Positions 42,666 through 52,054 of a stretch of 64,000 nt of DNA are shown piece by piece; position 1 is the first letter of the stretch; the number at the start of each line of letters is the position of its first letter. Under the pieces are notes generated by a model, which searched no databases, was not told the DNA's origin, and saw only the letters and a list, made by a program, of their open reading frames with translations. The translations under genes and the position numbers were made by a program. Source of the DNA: Cryptosporangium sp044454545 (GTDB lineage Bacteria > Actinomycetota > Actinomycetes > Mycobacteriales > Cryptosporangiaceae); NCBI RefSeq assembly GCF_044454545.1, contig NZ_JBITDV010000021.1, positions 49,608-113,607 on the forward strand. Reading direction: 5' to 3'.

Positions 42666-43258
42666 GGCGGGTGGTTCTCTACGCACGCTCGCGGCGGGCG
42701 CCGGTGGCGGCCGCGGCGGCGGCCGGAGCCGTCGGCGCGGTGTGGGGGATGGCGGCCTACTTCAGCGGGCCCGGCCAGGTGTCCGGCCCCACGCTGACCC
42801 TCACGGTCCTGCTGCTGGTCGCCGTGGTCACCGCCACGCTCGGCGGCCCCGACGACGCTCTCGACCGCACGGCCGCCGCTCCCTGGCGGTGGTTGCGGAC
42901 GTCCCACCTGTGCGCCGCGCTGCTGCTCGTCCTGGGATTGCTGCTGGTCACGCTGCTGACCGGTACGCGGTTCGGCCCCACCGGGGCCGTCGTGCGCGAC
43001 GCGGCCGGTCTGCTCGGCCTGACCGCACTCGGAGCCGCGGTGGCGGGCGCCGGGCGGTCCTGGTTCCTCCCTCTCGGCTGGACGCTGGCCGCGACGGTCT
43101 TCCCCGCTGCGCATCCGGCCGGAGAGGCACTGACCTGGCCGGCCCAACCGGCTGACAGCCGGGCCGCCGCGGTCGTCGCGGCGGTGCTGGCGGTGGCGGG
43201 TTTCGCCGCGTACGTGACCCGGGGCCCGCTTCCCCGGGCGGCCGACGAGAATCCGTAG
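42662..43258 (+). CDS. Membrane protein of the ABC operon
   Basis: 198 aa with about six hydrophobic segments and little polar sequence (VAAAAAAGAVGAVWGMAAYF, LTLTVLLLVAVVTATLGG, LLLVLGLLLVTLLTG). It overlaps the preceding permease gene by ATGA. It may be a second transmembrane subunit of the exporter or an accessory. No family recognised. Confidence 0.75.
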   Translation: MRRVVLYARSRRAPVAAAAAAGAVGAVWGMAAYFSGPGQVSGPTLTLTVLLLVAVVTATLGGPDDALDRTAAAPWRWLRTSHLCAALLLVLGLLLVTLLTGTRFGPTGAVVRDAAGLLGLTALGAAVAGAGRSWFLPLGWTLAATVFPAAHPAGEALTWPAQPADSRAAAVVAAVLAVAGFAAYVTRGPLPRAADENP

Positions 43259-43260
43259 CC

Positions 43261-44601
43261 ATGAGCCTCGACCCGATCGCGCTGTTCCGCGACGTCGCGA
43301 CGACCGTGCCCGCCTATCGGCACTTCCTCGCCGAACGGGACGTCGATCCGGCCGGCGTCGTCAGCCGGGCGGATTTCCGGACGCTGCCCACGATCACCAA
43401 GGAGAACTACCTGCGGGCGTACCCGCTCCCCGATCGGTGCCGGGGTGGGTCGCTCGACGGGTGTGACACGGTCGCGCTGTCGTCCGGATCGTCGGGCCTG
43501 CCGACGGTGTGGCCGCGGAGGCTCGAGGACGAGCTCGCCGCGACCGCGCGGTTCGCGCAGATCTTCCGGAACTTCGGCGCGGAGGAGCGGAGCACGCTCG
43601 CGGTGATCTGCTTCCCGCTCGGGAACTGGGTCGGCGGCATGTTCACCGCCGCGGCCTGCCGGCACCTCGCCGCGCGAGGTTTCCGCATCCTGGTGGCGAC
43701 GCCCGGCAACGTGGTGGACGAGATCCTGCGGGTCGTGTCGGCGCTGGGGGAGTTCTACGAGCAGACCGTGCTGCTCGGGTACCCGCCGTTCGTCAGGAAC
43801 GTGATCGACGCGGGGGCGGCTCGGGGCGTCGACTGGCCGGCCCGGCGTCTGAAGCTGGTGTTCGCCGGCGAGGTGTTCAGCGAGCGCTGGCGCGATCTGG
43901 TCTGCGATCGCGCCGGCATCGACGACCCGGTGACGGACACCGCCGCGATGTACGGCACCGCGGACGCGGGTGTGCTCGGCAACGAGACGCCGCTCAGCGT
44001 CCGCGTGCGGCGCCGGATCGACGATCCGGCCACGGTCTTCGGCGACGCCCGGCTGCCGACGCTCGTGCAGTACGACCCGGCGCACCGGTACTTCGAGTCG
44101 GAAGGCGGTGCGCTGGTGTTCACCGCCGACGGAGCCGTCCCGCTGGTCCGCTACGACATCGGGGACGACGGAGGGGTGCTGCCGTACGCCGACCTCGCGC
44201 CCGAGGGCGCCGAACCGGAGGAGGCGGGGCCGGAGCAGCCGTTCGTGTACGTGTTCGGGCGGACGCTGTTCGCGGTCTCGCTGTACGGCGCGAACGTGTT
44301 CCCGGAGAACGTCGCCGAGGCGCTGGAAGCCCCCGACCTCGTCGGCTGGACGACCGGCCGGTTCGTGATGCGGGTCCCGGAGAACGGCCGGTTCGACGTC
44401 ACGGTCGAGCTGGCGCCCGGCCACCAGGGCGAGGGCCGGGAGGCGAGGGTCGCCGACGCGATCCGGTCCCACCTGGTCGCCGTCAACAGTGAGTTCGCGC
44501 ACTACGTGCCGGAGGATCGGCAGCACCCCGAAGTCCGTTTCCGCCCGGTGGGCGACCCCGACAACTTCCCCGTCGGGGTCAAACACCGCTACTCGCGGTG
44601 A
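43261..44601 (+). CDS. PaaK/CapK-like adenylate-forming enzyme
   Basis: 446 aa. It resembles phenylacetate-CoA ligase-type proteins. The ATP loop is ALSSGSSGLPTVWPR, further motifs are MYGTADAGVLGNET and PLVRYDIGDDG, and the C-terminal lid is GANVFPENVAEALEAPDL. Such proteins activate an acid as the adenylate, with or without CoA. The gene starts 2 bp after the membrane gene stop, so it belongs to the sigma/anti-sigma/ABC unit. It could tailor the compound exported or act on the envelope. Substrate unknown. Confidence 0.85.
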   Translation: MSLDPIALFRDVATTVPAYRHFLAERDVDPAGVVSRADFRTLPTITKENYLRAYPLPDRCRGGSLDGCDTVALSSGSSGLPTVWPRRLEDELAATARFAQIFRNFGAEERSTLAVICFPLGNWVGGMFTAAACRHLAARGFRILVATPGNVVDEILRVVSALGEFYEQTVLLGYPPFVRNVIDAGAARGVDWPARRLKLVFAGEVFSERWRDLVCDRAGIDDPVTDTAAMYGTADAGVLGNETPLSVRVRRRIDDPATVFGDARLPTLVQYDPAHRYFESEGGALVFTADGAVPLVRYDIGDDGGVLPYADLAPEGAEPEEAGPEQPFVYVFGRTLFAVSLYGANVFPENVAEALEAPDLVGWTTGRFVMRVPENGRFDVTVELAPGHQGEGREARVADAIRSHLVAVNSEFAHYVPEDRQHPEVRFRPVGDPDNFPVGVKHRYSR

Positions 44602-44607
44602 GCTCTG

Positions 44608-44622
44608 TCCGTCATGGACGGA
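44608..44622. promoter_or_regulatory. TCCGTC inverted repeat, caspase-operon leader
   Basis: TCCGTCATGGACGGA is a perfect 6-bp inverted repeat with a 3-base centre, 31 bp before the caspase-like gene. The sequence from here to the start codon resembles the leader of the paralogue at 52082 (same half-site, GGGCG, then GGGGGGA and TCA before ATG). It could alternatively help terminate the upstream operon. Confidence 0.5.
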
Positions 44623-44653
44623 GGAGGGCGGGGCGAATCAACCGGGGGGATTC

Positions 44654-46441
44654 ATGGCACGTCGTGCGCTTCTCATTGGTGCACAAACGTTTGGCCTGCA
44701 GGGTGTCGAGCACGACGTGCCGGCAATGGCGGCGGCGCTCGACGCGCGCGGCTTCACCGATGTCCGATCGTGCGAATGGGGAGACGCGACCCGCGACGGC
44801 ATCCTCGCCGCCTACGAGAAGCTCATCGCCGACACCGCGGCCGACGACACCGCACTGGTCTACTACAGCGGTCACGGTGACTACTTCGCGCCGCTGCCGG
44901 AGGAATCCGTCGCGGTCACGCGCAACGACCGCCAGTTCATCGTGCCGACGGACTTCACCGAGGACGGTGACTTCCGCGGCATCACCGGGATCGAACTCTC
45001 GGTGCTCTTGGGCCGGCTGACCGAGAGGACCGGCAACGCGGTGGTGGTGCTCGACTGCTGCCACTCCGCGCTGATGTCCAGGAACCTCGGTGACCTGCAC
45101 GTTCGTCAGCGGCCGAGCACGGCCGGCCTGGACTACGAGGTCATCGCGGCCCATTTGCGGCGGCTGGTGGCCGACGGTCTCCAGGTCGGCCTCGCCCGCT
45201 CCACGGGCAACCAGAACGCCGTCCGGCTGGTGGCCTGTGGCCAGGACCAGGGCGCGTACGAGCGGCCCCGGCACGACGGTCCGGGGTGGTACGGCGTCTT
45301 CACCCGCGCACTCGTCACGACGCTTCAGGAGGCGTCCGACGTGCGAGTGAGCTGGTCGACGCTGATGGCCCGGGTCCGGGCGCAGGTCCAGCGCCGAGGC
45401 TCCGTCCAGCGGCCCGAGGTCGAGGGGCCGTCCTCCCGCGCGCTGTTCGAGGTCGGCGACGCCGAGTTTCCCGGCTCGCTGCCGGTGATCCCGGCCCGCG
45501 GTGGCCGGGCCCGGATCGATGCGGCGCCGCTGTTCGGCGTGCAGGTCGGTGACGAATTCGAGGTCGAGTCGGACTCGGGGGAGCAACTCGCCACCATCCG
45601 CGTCGACGAATGCGACCTCACGTCCGCGAGTGGTCCCCTGTCCCCACCGACCGAGCTGCCGGCCGGGGCACGCGCCCACCGGACGAGCGCGGCCGCGCGG
45701 CGCGTTCCGGTGCGGATGCCTCCGCCGGTCGCGGCGGCCGCCGCGTCGAGCATGTTCGCCCGTCCGGCCGACCCGGAGGAAGATGCCGCGTTCGAGGTCG
45801 AGCTCACCGACGATGAGCTGACTCTGCGCGACCGCATCGGTCCGTTGCACGCTCACCTCCGTTCCGATCCGGACGCCATCCGGCGCACCGTCGGCGATCT
45901 GGACCGGGTTGCCCGGGCGACGCTGCTCCGCGAGCTCCGCGACGAGTCGACGGCGACGTACCCGGTCACCGTCGAGTGGGGCCGCGTGGTCGGCGACCAG
46001 ACGCATCCGTTGCCGCTGATCGGCGCGTCGCTAGGCGTCGGTGACCTGGTTTATCTGGCCGTCCGCAACAACGGTGACGTCCCGCTCCACGTGTCCGTCG
46101 TCGACATCGGGCTGTCGTACGCGCTCACGCAGCTCACCGAGGAAGCCCCGTCGGGCGTCCGGCTGGATTCCGGCCGGTCGTACGACTACGGCTGGAACGA
46201 CGGCGCCCGGCGGTGGGAAGGCTTTCCGCTGGAGTGGCCGCTCGGGCTCGGCACCGAGTCGCCGCGACCGGAGACCGTGCTGGTACTCGTGACCAGACGT
46301 CCGCATGACGTCACGGCGCTGCGGCAGCAGGGCGTAGGGAGCCGCGACCTGCGCCGACCGTCGCCGTCGGATGGCTCGCGGAGCGGGCTGCTGGTCGAAT
46401 CCGTCGAGTTCGTGCTGAGCCCGCAGGGGGCACCGGAATGA
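44654..46441 (+). CDS. Caspase-like (metacaspase-type) protease, first gene of four
   Basis: 595 aa. Residues 1-270 are a caspase-fold peptidase. Strand one is ALLIGAQTF, the catalytic histidine lies in VYYSGHGDYF (H74), and the catalytic cysteine in VVVLDCCHSAL (C136, the one before His). Residues 285-350 look like a small beta domain (FGVQVGDEFEVESDSG). The C-terminal part (from about 440) includes a beta-rich segment (DLVYLAVRNNGDVPLHVSVV) typical of the DUF4384-like partner domain of such proteases. Bacterial caspase homologues often execute regulated proteolysis or cell death. The stop overlaps the MoxR gene (ATGA). Confidence 0.88.
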   Translation: MARRALLIGAQTFGLQGVEHDVPAMAAALDARGFTDVRSCEWGDATRDGILAAYEKLIADTAADDTALVYYSGHGDYFAPLPEESVAVTRNDRQFIVPTDFTEDGDFRGITGIELSVLLGRLTERTGNAVVVLDCCHSALMSRNLGDLHVRQRPSTAGLDYEVIAAHLRRLVADGLQVGLARSTGNQNAVRLVACGQDQGAYERPRHDGPGWYGVFTRALVTTLQEASDVRVSWSTLMARVRAQVQRRGSVQRPEVEGPSSRALFEVGDAEFPGSLPVIPARGGRARIDAAPLFGVQVGDEFEVESDSGEQLATIRVDECDLTSASGPLSPPTELPAGARAHRTSAAARRVPVRMPPPVAAAAASSMFARPADPEEDAAFEVELTDDELTLRDRIGPLHAHLRSDPDAIRRTVGDLDRVARATLLRELRDESTATYPVTVEWGRVVGDQTHPLPLIGASLGVGDLVYLAVRNNGDVPLHVSVVDIGLSYALTQLTEEAPSGVRLDSGRSYDYGWNDGARRWEGFPLEWPLGLGTESPRPETVLVLVTRRPHDVTALRQQGVGSRDLRRPSPSDGSRSGLLVESVEFVLSPQGAPE

Positions 46442-47313
46442 CCGCCGGATGGTCGATACCGGCCGACCCGACGGCGCTCCGGACGAAGCTGGCAGACGTC
46501 GACTACCTCGCCGACGACGGACTGGCGGCCGCCGCCTTCCTCGCGCTGAGGATGCACCGGCCGCTCTTCCTGGAAGGCGACCCGGGCGTCGGGAAGACCG
46601 ACTTCGCGCAGCGGATCGCCGACGCGTTCGGCGTGAGCTGCATCCGGTTGCAGTGCCACGCCGGTCTGGACGCCGCTCAGGCACTGTACGACTGGAACTT
46701 CCCGCGTCAGATCCTCGCGATGCGGGCCGCCGAGAGCACCGGCGAGGACCGCTCGCAGATCCTGAACGGGCTTTACACCGGCGAGTTCCTGCAGCGCCGG
46801 CCGATTCTGGAGGCTCTGCAGAACAGTCCGGCAGTGCTGTTGATCGACGAGGTCGACCGGGCCGACGACGAGTTCGAGGCGCTGCTGCTGCAGGTCCTCG
46901 AGAAGTACACGGTCAGCGTGCCGGAGTTGGACGAACCGATCGAGGCGACGACACCGCCGCTGACGATCCTGACGTCGAACCGCACCCGCGAGGTGCACGA
47001 CGCGCTCAAGCGACGCTGCCTGTACCACTGGATCACCCATCCGACGCCGGACCAGGAGACGGACATCCTCCATCGGCGGGTGCGCGATCTGCCGGAGGGA
47101 CTCGGCCGGCAGATCGCCGAACGAATGGTGCGCGTGCGGGGTGCCGAGAACATCGTCAAGACGCCGGGAGTGGCGGAGTCGATCGACTTCGCGACGGCAC
47201 TGACCGCGATCGGCGCCGTCACCTTGGATGAGTCGGCGGTCCGGACCGTGGTGAGCACGGTCGTGAAACACCACGACGACCTGGAGCAGGTCTTCCGCCT
47301 GCTCGCGGCATGA
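46438..47313 (+). CDS. MoxR-family AAA+ ATPase
   Basis: 291 aa. Walker A is GDPGVGKTD (K53), Walker B is LLIDEVDRAD (about 135-142), sensor 1 is ILTSNRTREV, and the arginine finger region is DALKRRCLYHWI. It is a short MoxR/CoxD-type ATPase, which normally works as a chaperone with a partner vWA protein. The next gene is that vWA protein, with a 4-base overlap. In this operon it probably remodels or gates the proteases or their activators using ATP. Confidence 0.93.
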   Translation: MTAGWSIPADPTALRTKLADVDYLADDGLAAAAFLALRMHRPLFLEGDPGVGKTDFAQRIADAFGVSCIRLQCHAGLDAAQALYDWNFPRQILAMRAAESTGEDRSQILNGLYTGEFLQRRPILEALQNSPAVLLIDEVDRADDEFEALLLQVLEKYTVSVPELDEPIEATTPPLTILTSNRTREVHDALKRRCLYHWITHPTPDQETDILHRRVRDLPEGLGRQIAERMVRVRGAENIVKTPGVAESIDFATALTAIGAVTLDESAVRTVVSTVVKHHDDLEQVFRLLAA

Positions 47314-48365
47314 ACGAGCTGCTGGCGCTCGTGCGCGATCTGCGGGCGGCAGGCATCGTGATCAGCGTCGACCGCGTGATCGTGGCCGCCGAGGCGCTCC
47401 GCAACCTGCCGGGCGACCCGTACCGGGCACTGCGCGTCTCGCTCTGCGTCCGCCGAGGCGACCTGCAGGTGTTCGACGCGGTCTGGCGTGACCGCGCTTC
47501 GGCGCAGCGGGTGGACGCCGCGACGCCGATCGTCGTCGCGAGCACCGCCGGTGAACCGGAGGTGCTCGCGGACGGGCTCGACGCGCTCGAGGCGCAAGGC
47601 GGATCGGGCTCCCTCGGAGACCTCACGACACGGGACGTGGCGACGCTGACCGACGCCGAGCGGGCCGAGATCGCACGGCTGATCGCACTGCTCGTCCCGG
47701 CAACCCGGCGCCGGCCCTCTGCGCGCCGGGTCCCGGCCCGCCACGGCCGCATCGACGCTCGCCGGACGGTTCGGCTCTGGCTCCGGAACGGCGGCGAGCC
47801 CAGCCGGGTCCTCTACACCCGCCGCGGCTGGCGTCGCCGCAGGCTGCTGCTGCTGATCGACGTCAGCGGATCGATGTCGGAGTACAGCGAGGCGATGCTG
47901 CGGTTCGCGCACGCGGCCGTCGCCGCGAGCCCCACCACGACCGAGGCGTTCGCGATCGGAACCCGGTTCACCCGGCTGACCTCCCAGCTCCGCGGACGCG
48001 ATGCCGGTCAGGCGATGCGGACGGTCGCCGAGACCGAGGCCGATTGGAACGGCGGGACGACCCTCGGCCAGGTCCTCCGGCAACTCCTCCACCAGTGGGC
48101 CGGGCGTACGGCGGTCCGGTCGGCGATCGTCGTGATCAGCTCCGACGGGTTCGAGTTCGACGCCGATTCGAGCGCGCTCCCGGCGCAGGTCGCTCGGCTG
48201 GCCCGCCTGGGCCATGTGCTCATCTGGGTCAACCCCGAGGAGCGGCACCCCGGGTTCGAGGCGATCAACCCGGCTCTGGAAGACAGCTTGCCGTACGTCA
48301 CCCACACGCTGTCCGGGCATTCCGTCGCCTCGCTCCGTGAGCTGGCGGAGCTGATCGCCCGATGA
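47310..48365 (+). CDS. CoxE-type vWA domain protein
   Basis: 351 aa. The C-terminal vWA domain begins at LLLLIDVSGSMSEYSE (MIDAS DxSxS, D184 to S190), with the second MIDAS threonine near WNGGTTLGQVL and an acidic residue in ISSDGFEFD. The N-terminal 175 residues are helical, with the family's basic lead-in (RTVRLWLRNGGEPSRVLYTR). MoxR and CoxE proteins act as a pair; here they sit between two caspase-fold proteases. Both junctions are 4-base overlaps. No carbon monoxide dehydrogenase genes are present. Confidence 0.92.
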   Translation: MNELLALVRDLRAAGIVISVDRVIVAAEALRNLPGDPYRALRVSLCVRRGDLQVFDAVWRDRASAQRVDAATPIVVASTAGEPEVLADGLDALEAQGGSGSLGDLTTRDVATLTDAERAEIARLIALLVPATRRRPSARRVPARHGRIDARRTVRLWLRNGGEPSRVLYTRRGWRRRRLLLLIDVSGSMSEYSEAMLRFAHAAVAASPTTTEAFAIGTRFTRLTSQLRGRDAGQAMRTVAETEADWNGGTTLGQVLRQLLHQWAGRTAVRSAIVVISSDGFEFDADSSALPAQVARLARLGHVLIWVNPEERHPGFEAINPALEDSLPYVTHTLSGHSVASLRELAELIAR

Positions 48366-50656
48366 CGACGATCTCGGAGCCGGTTCGCCGGGTGCTCGCC
48401 CGCGACGACCTGTTGATGATGGCGATCGACGCCGACGAGGCGGTCGGTATCGTCCGCCAGCGCGAGGCGCTGTCGCGGCTCTCCCGGGACGAGAAGTCCC
48501 TGTTCTCGACCGCGCTCGAACATCACCTGTCGGTCGCCGAAGGCGCGGGCGGGAGGGCAGGCAAGGCACAGGCCTGGCGTTACGCCGGCGTCATCGTCCG
48601 GTTCTGCGAGCTGGTGGGTATCCCGGTCGAGCAGCCGGGCGGCAAGGACTACCGGTCGGAGGAGTTGCACGCGAACTCCCTCGACGAACTGCGGGATCCG
48701 GTCGACCACAAGGCTCCGCCGCGAGACCTCACGCTGTATTTCTTCAACCTGTACGCGACCGCCCGTGACCTGCGCCTCGGTGGGGATCTCAAGGGTGCGC
48801 GCCGGCGGGCCTGGGTTTCCGCACACGCCCTGCTCGCCAGCGGAGCCGAACCCGAGCTGGCGCATCTCATGTTCGAGGTGGGCGCCGCCGTGATCGGGGC
48901 CGGGCAGGCGGTCCAGGTGGAGCGCCTGCTCAAGGAGCTCGACCGGTACTGGACGACGACGCGGGCGGCCCACTACTCGACCCGCTACCGGTTCGACCTG
49001 ATCCGCGCGATCGCCCGCTGGGAAGCCGGTCATCCCGACGCGGCCAAAGGACTCGACGAAGCGATCAGCCTCGTCGGTCAGGGGCCCGAGGCACTCAGGT
49101 CGGCGGATCCGGGGCTCGAGAAACTGTCGATGGTCCTCACCGAGGCAGAGTTCCGGGCGCAGCGGGCGACCTCGCCGGAGGAGCAGCGTGAAGCGGCGCG
49201 GCTGGGACACGAAGCGCTGAAGATCGCCGAGGACGTGCGGGGCCGTTGGCGGGTGGTCGCCCGTTCGCGAGCGCCGCTGGCGGTCGTCTTCCATCGCATC
49301 TACGGGGACATCGCGCTGCTCGCGGCGAGCCTGCCGGTTCCGGAAGCGGCTCGTCTGGGGCTGCGGGTGTCACTCTCGGCGAAGCAGACGGGGTTCGCCG
49401 CCCGGATGCGGTCCGGCCGGCAGCTGATGAGTTCCACGATCGAGGGGATCATCGAGTCGATCATCGACCTGGAAGACAGCGACAACCCGGACGGTGTCGG
49501 CTCGCGCCTCGACGAGCTGCGGTTCGAGCTGGCGGAGGCGGTCTCGCCGATGCTCGCTGACACGGTCATTCCGCTGCCCACCGATCTCAGCACGGTGACC
49601 AGCCGGATCGGCTCCCGGCACGCGCTGGACTATCAGGAGTTGCCCGACAGCCTGGCGGGGGCGCCGAACCTGTTCCGGACGCTGATCCGGCCCGACTCGC
49701 GAATCACGTTCGAGCGATTCCACCCGGACGCCTTCCACGCCACGCTGTTCGAGCGCGCGCGGACGGAGGAGAACCTGGCGACGGTGATGCGGGGCAGAGA
49801 CCTGCGTCCGACGGGCCAGGGGGTCGGAGACCTCGATCGGTTCGACTGGTTGACGCTGGGTGAGAGCATCCTGCCGGCCGAGTTGCGCGACGATCTCCGC
49901 AGCGCGCCGGACCCGGTGGAGCTGCTGATCTCGGCCCATTCCTGGCTGTGTCTGGTGCCCTGGCCCGCGCTCGAGTTCACCGGCGAGCACGGTCGGCGTC
50001 TGCGCCTGGTCGAGCGGGCGAACGTGACGCAGACCCCGGTGTTCACCTGCCTGCAGCACGAGCGCCCGGCACCCGTCACCGGCCGGGCGATGATCCGGCT
50101 GGTCGGCCAGAACGAGTACGGCGTCGACGTGACCGAGGAGCGCGCCGCCTGGGGGCTGGAGGCCTCCACCGACGGTGTGCCACTGAGCGAATGTGCGATC
50201 CGGGGTAGCGACCGTCCCGAACCGCTGACCGGGAAGCTGACCGACGCGCGGGGCGACTGGGGTTTCGTCCATATCGCCGCCCATGGCGACGGCCGCGGAC
50301 TGGAGCAGCATCTGCGCATCCCGAACGATTCGGTGTCGTTCGCCGGCGCGCTCGGGCTCCACTGGCCCGGCTCGGTGCTGATGGCCTCCTGTCACGTCGG
50401 CCAGGTCATCAACGAGGCTTCGGCCGAGCCGCTGAACCTGGTGATGGCGCTGCTCACCGGGGGAGCACGCTGCGTCGTCGCCGGTATCACCTCGGTCGAC
50501 GACCAGGGCACCGGCGCCTTGGCCGGTCGCCTGGTGAGCGCCATCCGCTCGAGCGGCGTCGCGCTCGACGTGGCGCTCCACCAGGCGCAGCGGGCCGCCG
50601 CCGCAGCAGGCGCGCCGGAGCGGGAGTGGGCGCTACTCGCCGCGTATACGCAGTGA
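48362..50656 (+). CDS. CHAT-domain protease with long helical N-terminus
   Basis: 764 aa. The C-terminal 180 residues are a CHAT peptidase (caspase clan): catalytic histidine in GFVHIAAHGDGRG (about H641), catalytic cysteine in VLMASCHVGQVI (about C677), and the closing segment GGARCVVAGITSVDDQGT. Residues 1-480 are almost all helical and look TPR-like in places (DLKGARRRAWVSAHALLASG). CHAT proteins include the Craspase/TPR-CHAT executioners and separase relatives. It is translationally coupled to the vWA gene. The last 24 bp overlap the 3' end of the opposing paralogue gene. Confidence 0.9.
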   Translation: MTTISEPVRRVLARDDLLMMAIDADEAVGIVRQREALSRLSRDEKSLFSTALEHHLSVAEGAGGRAGKAQAWRYAGVIVRFCELVGIPVEQPGGKDYRSEELHANSLDELRDPVDHKAPPRDLTLYFFNLYATARDLRLGGDLKGARRRAWVSAHALLASGAEPELAHLMFEVGAAVIGAGQAVQVERLLKELDRYWTTTRAAHYSTRYRFDLIRAIARWEAGHPDAAKGLDEAISLVGQGPEALRSADPGLEKLSMVLTEAEFRAQRATSPEEQREAARLGHEALKIAEDVRGRWRVVARSRAPLAVVFHRIYGDIALLAASLPVPEAARLGLRVSLSAKQTGFAARMRSGRQLMSSTIEGIIESIIDLEDSDNPDGVGSRLDELRFELAEAVSPMLADTVIPLPTDLSTVTSRIGSRHALDYQELPDSLAGAPNLFRTLIRPDSRITFERFHPDAFHATLFERARTEENLATVMRGRDLRPTGQGVGDLDRFDWLTLGESILPAELRDDLRSAPDPVELLISAHSWLCLVPWPALEFTGEHGRRLRLVERANVTQTPVFTCLQHERPAPVTGRAMIRLVGQNEYGVDVTEERAAWGLEASTDGVPLSECAIRGSDRPEPLTGKLTDARGDWGFVHIAAHGDGRGLEQHLRIPNDSVSFAGALGLHWPGSVLMASCHVGQVINEASAEPLNLVMALLTGGARCVVAGITSVDDQGTGALAGRLVSAIRSSGVALDVALHQAQRAAAAAGAPEREWALLAAYTQ

Positions 50657-52009
50657 GGGCCGGCTCGCGGCCTCCCGGAGCGCCGCCTCGACGCGGTCTC
50701 GCCGGCCCGGCTGGTTGGAATAGCGACCCAGCTCGAACCAGTCGCGCCGCCACTCGAGATAGTCCTCCGGGTCACCGGTGAGCGACCGCAACGCCAACGC
50801 CGACTGGACGAACAGGGGCATGGTGGCGCTGCCGATCATGCTGCCCCGCACCCTGGTCGAACCCTGGGAGGCCGGTGCCAACCATCCGGACAGCGCTGCG
50901 ATCGCCTTGCCGTCCAGCGGATCGGGCTCGAGACACGGATCGAACGGAGCCTCGGAAGGGAGCGAGTAGCCCGGCCGCAGCAGCGCGAGGTTGAGCCGTA
51001 GCTGCACGAGAGCCCGCTGATGGTCTTCGTCCCAGGGCACTGGCTCCCCGTCGCGGTCGGTCACCGGTTGCTCGGTCGCGCGGTACGCCCGGACGAACTG
51101 CTCGGTGAGCGCCTCACGGTGTTGCCGCCAGGTGAGGCCGTTGGCGGGCAGGCGTCCGAGGTCTTCCATGGCCGGACAGAGCGCCAGCGCGATCAGCGCC
51201 GCCCGGGCGCACATGATGCCGGGATTGCGGTAGCCGGTGACCAGCGCCATGCGCTCCTCGGTCACCGTGTGCACCAGACCGTGTGTGTCCTTGATCCGCT
51301 GGGCCGTCGCCAGCGCGCGAGCACCGATGTCGGCGCCGGTGGTCACGTCGCGGTAGATGCGCTGCACCCACCGCTCTTCGTCCTGGCGCGTGCCGGCGGA
51401 ATACTCCTCGGCCCAACGGCCCACCACCCGCTCGGCGGTCCGGCACGCGGTGCCCGTTTCGGCGAGCGCGAGTTGCAGCAGCACCTCGTCGAGGGCGAGC
51501 ACGAACCGCGCGCGGGCCGGGTCGTCGCCGAGCGAGTCCAGATAGCTGCGGTACCGCTTGTCGGCGTCCCGATGGGAGTGCCAGGCCAGGTCGTAGCTCT
51601 CCTCGGTGTCCCGCTTCGACTCGGCCAGCGCCTGCGAGCGGATCGCGCCGAGAGCCCGAGGGGCGAACTCCGGCCAGGGGAGCTGTCTGGCGGCCTCCGC
51701 GAGACGATTGACCTGGTGATAGGCGATCTCACTCCGGGTGCGCTCCGGTCCGTCGGCCGCGCTCTGGAAGGAGGCGTCGATCTGCCGCACCGCGTTCCAG
51801 CTGGCTTCGTAGATCAGCCAGCCCGTCAACGGCAGCAGTTCGAGCAACGGCTCCGGTGGCAGTTGGGCCGGCTCCCGGCCGACGTAGTAGTGCGCGCGGT
51901 ACTGCTCCACCTCGGTCTCGATCAGGTCGATCACGGCGTCGTCGATCGATGCCGTCGGGGTGCTCCGGAGGTACACACACCACTCACGCAGCCCGGCAGC
52001 GTCCATCAT
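50633..52009 (-). CDS. Unknown protein, paralogue A of a divergent pair
   Basis: 458 aa from the ATG at 52009, with AAAGGA at 7-base spacing. I recognise no family. It is helix-rich, with no signal peptide or membrane segment. It shares long blocks with the protein at 52082: PPEPL and ELLPL, GWLIYEAS, WPEFAPRALGA, ESKRDTEE, ALDEVLLQL, then LAETGTACRTAERVVGRW. Conserved Arg/Lys/Asp/Glu clusters (AWHSHRDADKRYRSYLD) suggest ligand or nucleic-acid contacts, but no catalytic motif is evident. Its 3' end overlaps the CHAT gene by 24 bp. Placement suggests a regulator, target or inhibitor of the protease module. Confidence 0.85.
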   Translation of the reverse strand: MMDAAGLREWCVYLRSTPTASIDDAVIDLIETEVEQYRAHYYVGREPAQLPPEPLLELLPLTGWLIYEASWNAVRQIDASFQSAADGPERTRSEIAYHQVNRLAEAARQLPWPEFAPRALGAIRSQALAESKRDTEESYDLAWHSHRDADKRYRSYLDSLGDDPARARFVLALDEVLLQLALAETGTACRTAERVVGRWAEEYSAGTRQDEERWVQRIYRDVTTGADIGARALATAQRIKDTHGLVHTVTEERMALVTGYRNPGIMCARAALIALALCPAMEDLGRLPANGLTWRQHREALTEQFVRAYRATEQPVTDRDGEPVPWDEDHQRALVQLRLNLALLRPGYSLPSEAPFDPCLEPDPLDGKAIAALSGWLAPASQGSTRVRGSMIGSATMPLFVQSALALRSLTGDPEDYLEWRRDWFELGRYSNQPGRRDRVEAALREAASRPSLRIRGE

Positions 52010-52031
52010 GGTGTGTCCTTTCTCCACGTCT

Positions 52032-52054
52032 CGTCCGTCAGAGGCTGACGGACG
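52032..52054. promoter_or_regulatory. Perfect inverted repeat between the two paralogues
   Basis: CGTCCGTCAG (52032-52041) and CTGACGGACG (52045-52054) are perfect arms with a 3-base centre, midway in the 72-bp gap between divergent paralogues A and B. It contains the TCCGTCA half-site seen before the caspase gene at 44608. A shared regulator site is likely; an RNA hairpin in both leaders is also possible. Confidence 0.55.

Noticed and set aside
46438..48365. MoxR-vWA pair as CoxD/CoxE for carbon monoxide dehydrogenase maturation
   Set aside because: No coxL, coxM or coxS genes are nearby; the pair is translationally coupled to two proteases instead.
46773..49294. Long minus-strand frames across the MoxR-vWA-CHAT genes
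   Set aside because: Antisense shadows; the plus-strand genes have Walker, MIDAS and His/Cys motifs and coupled starts.
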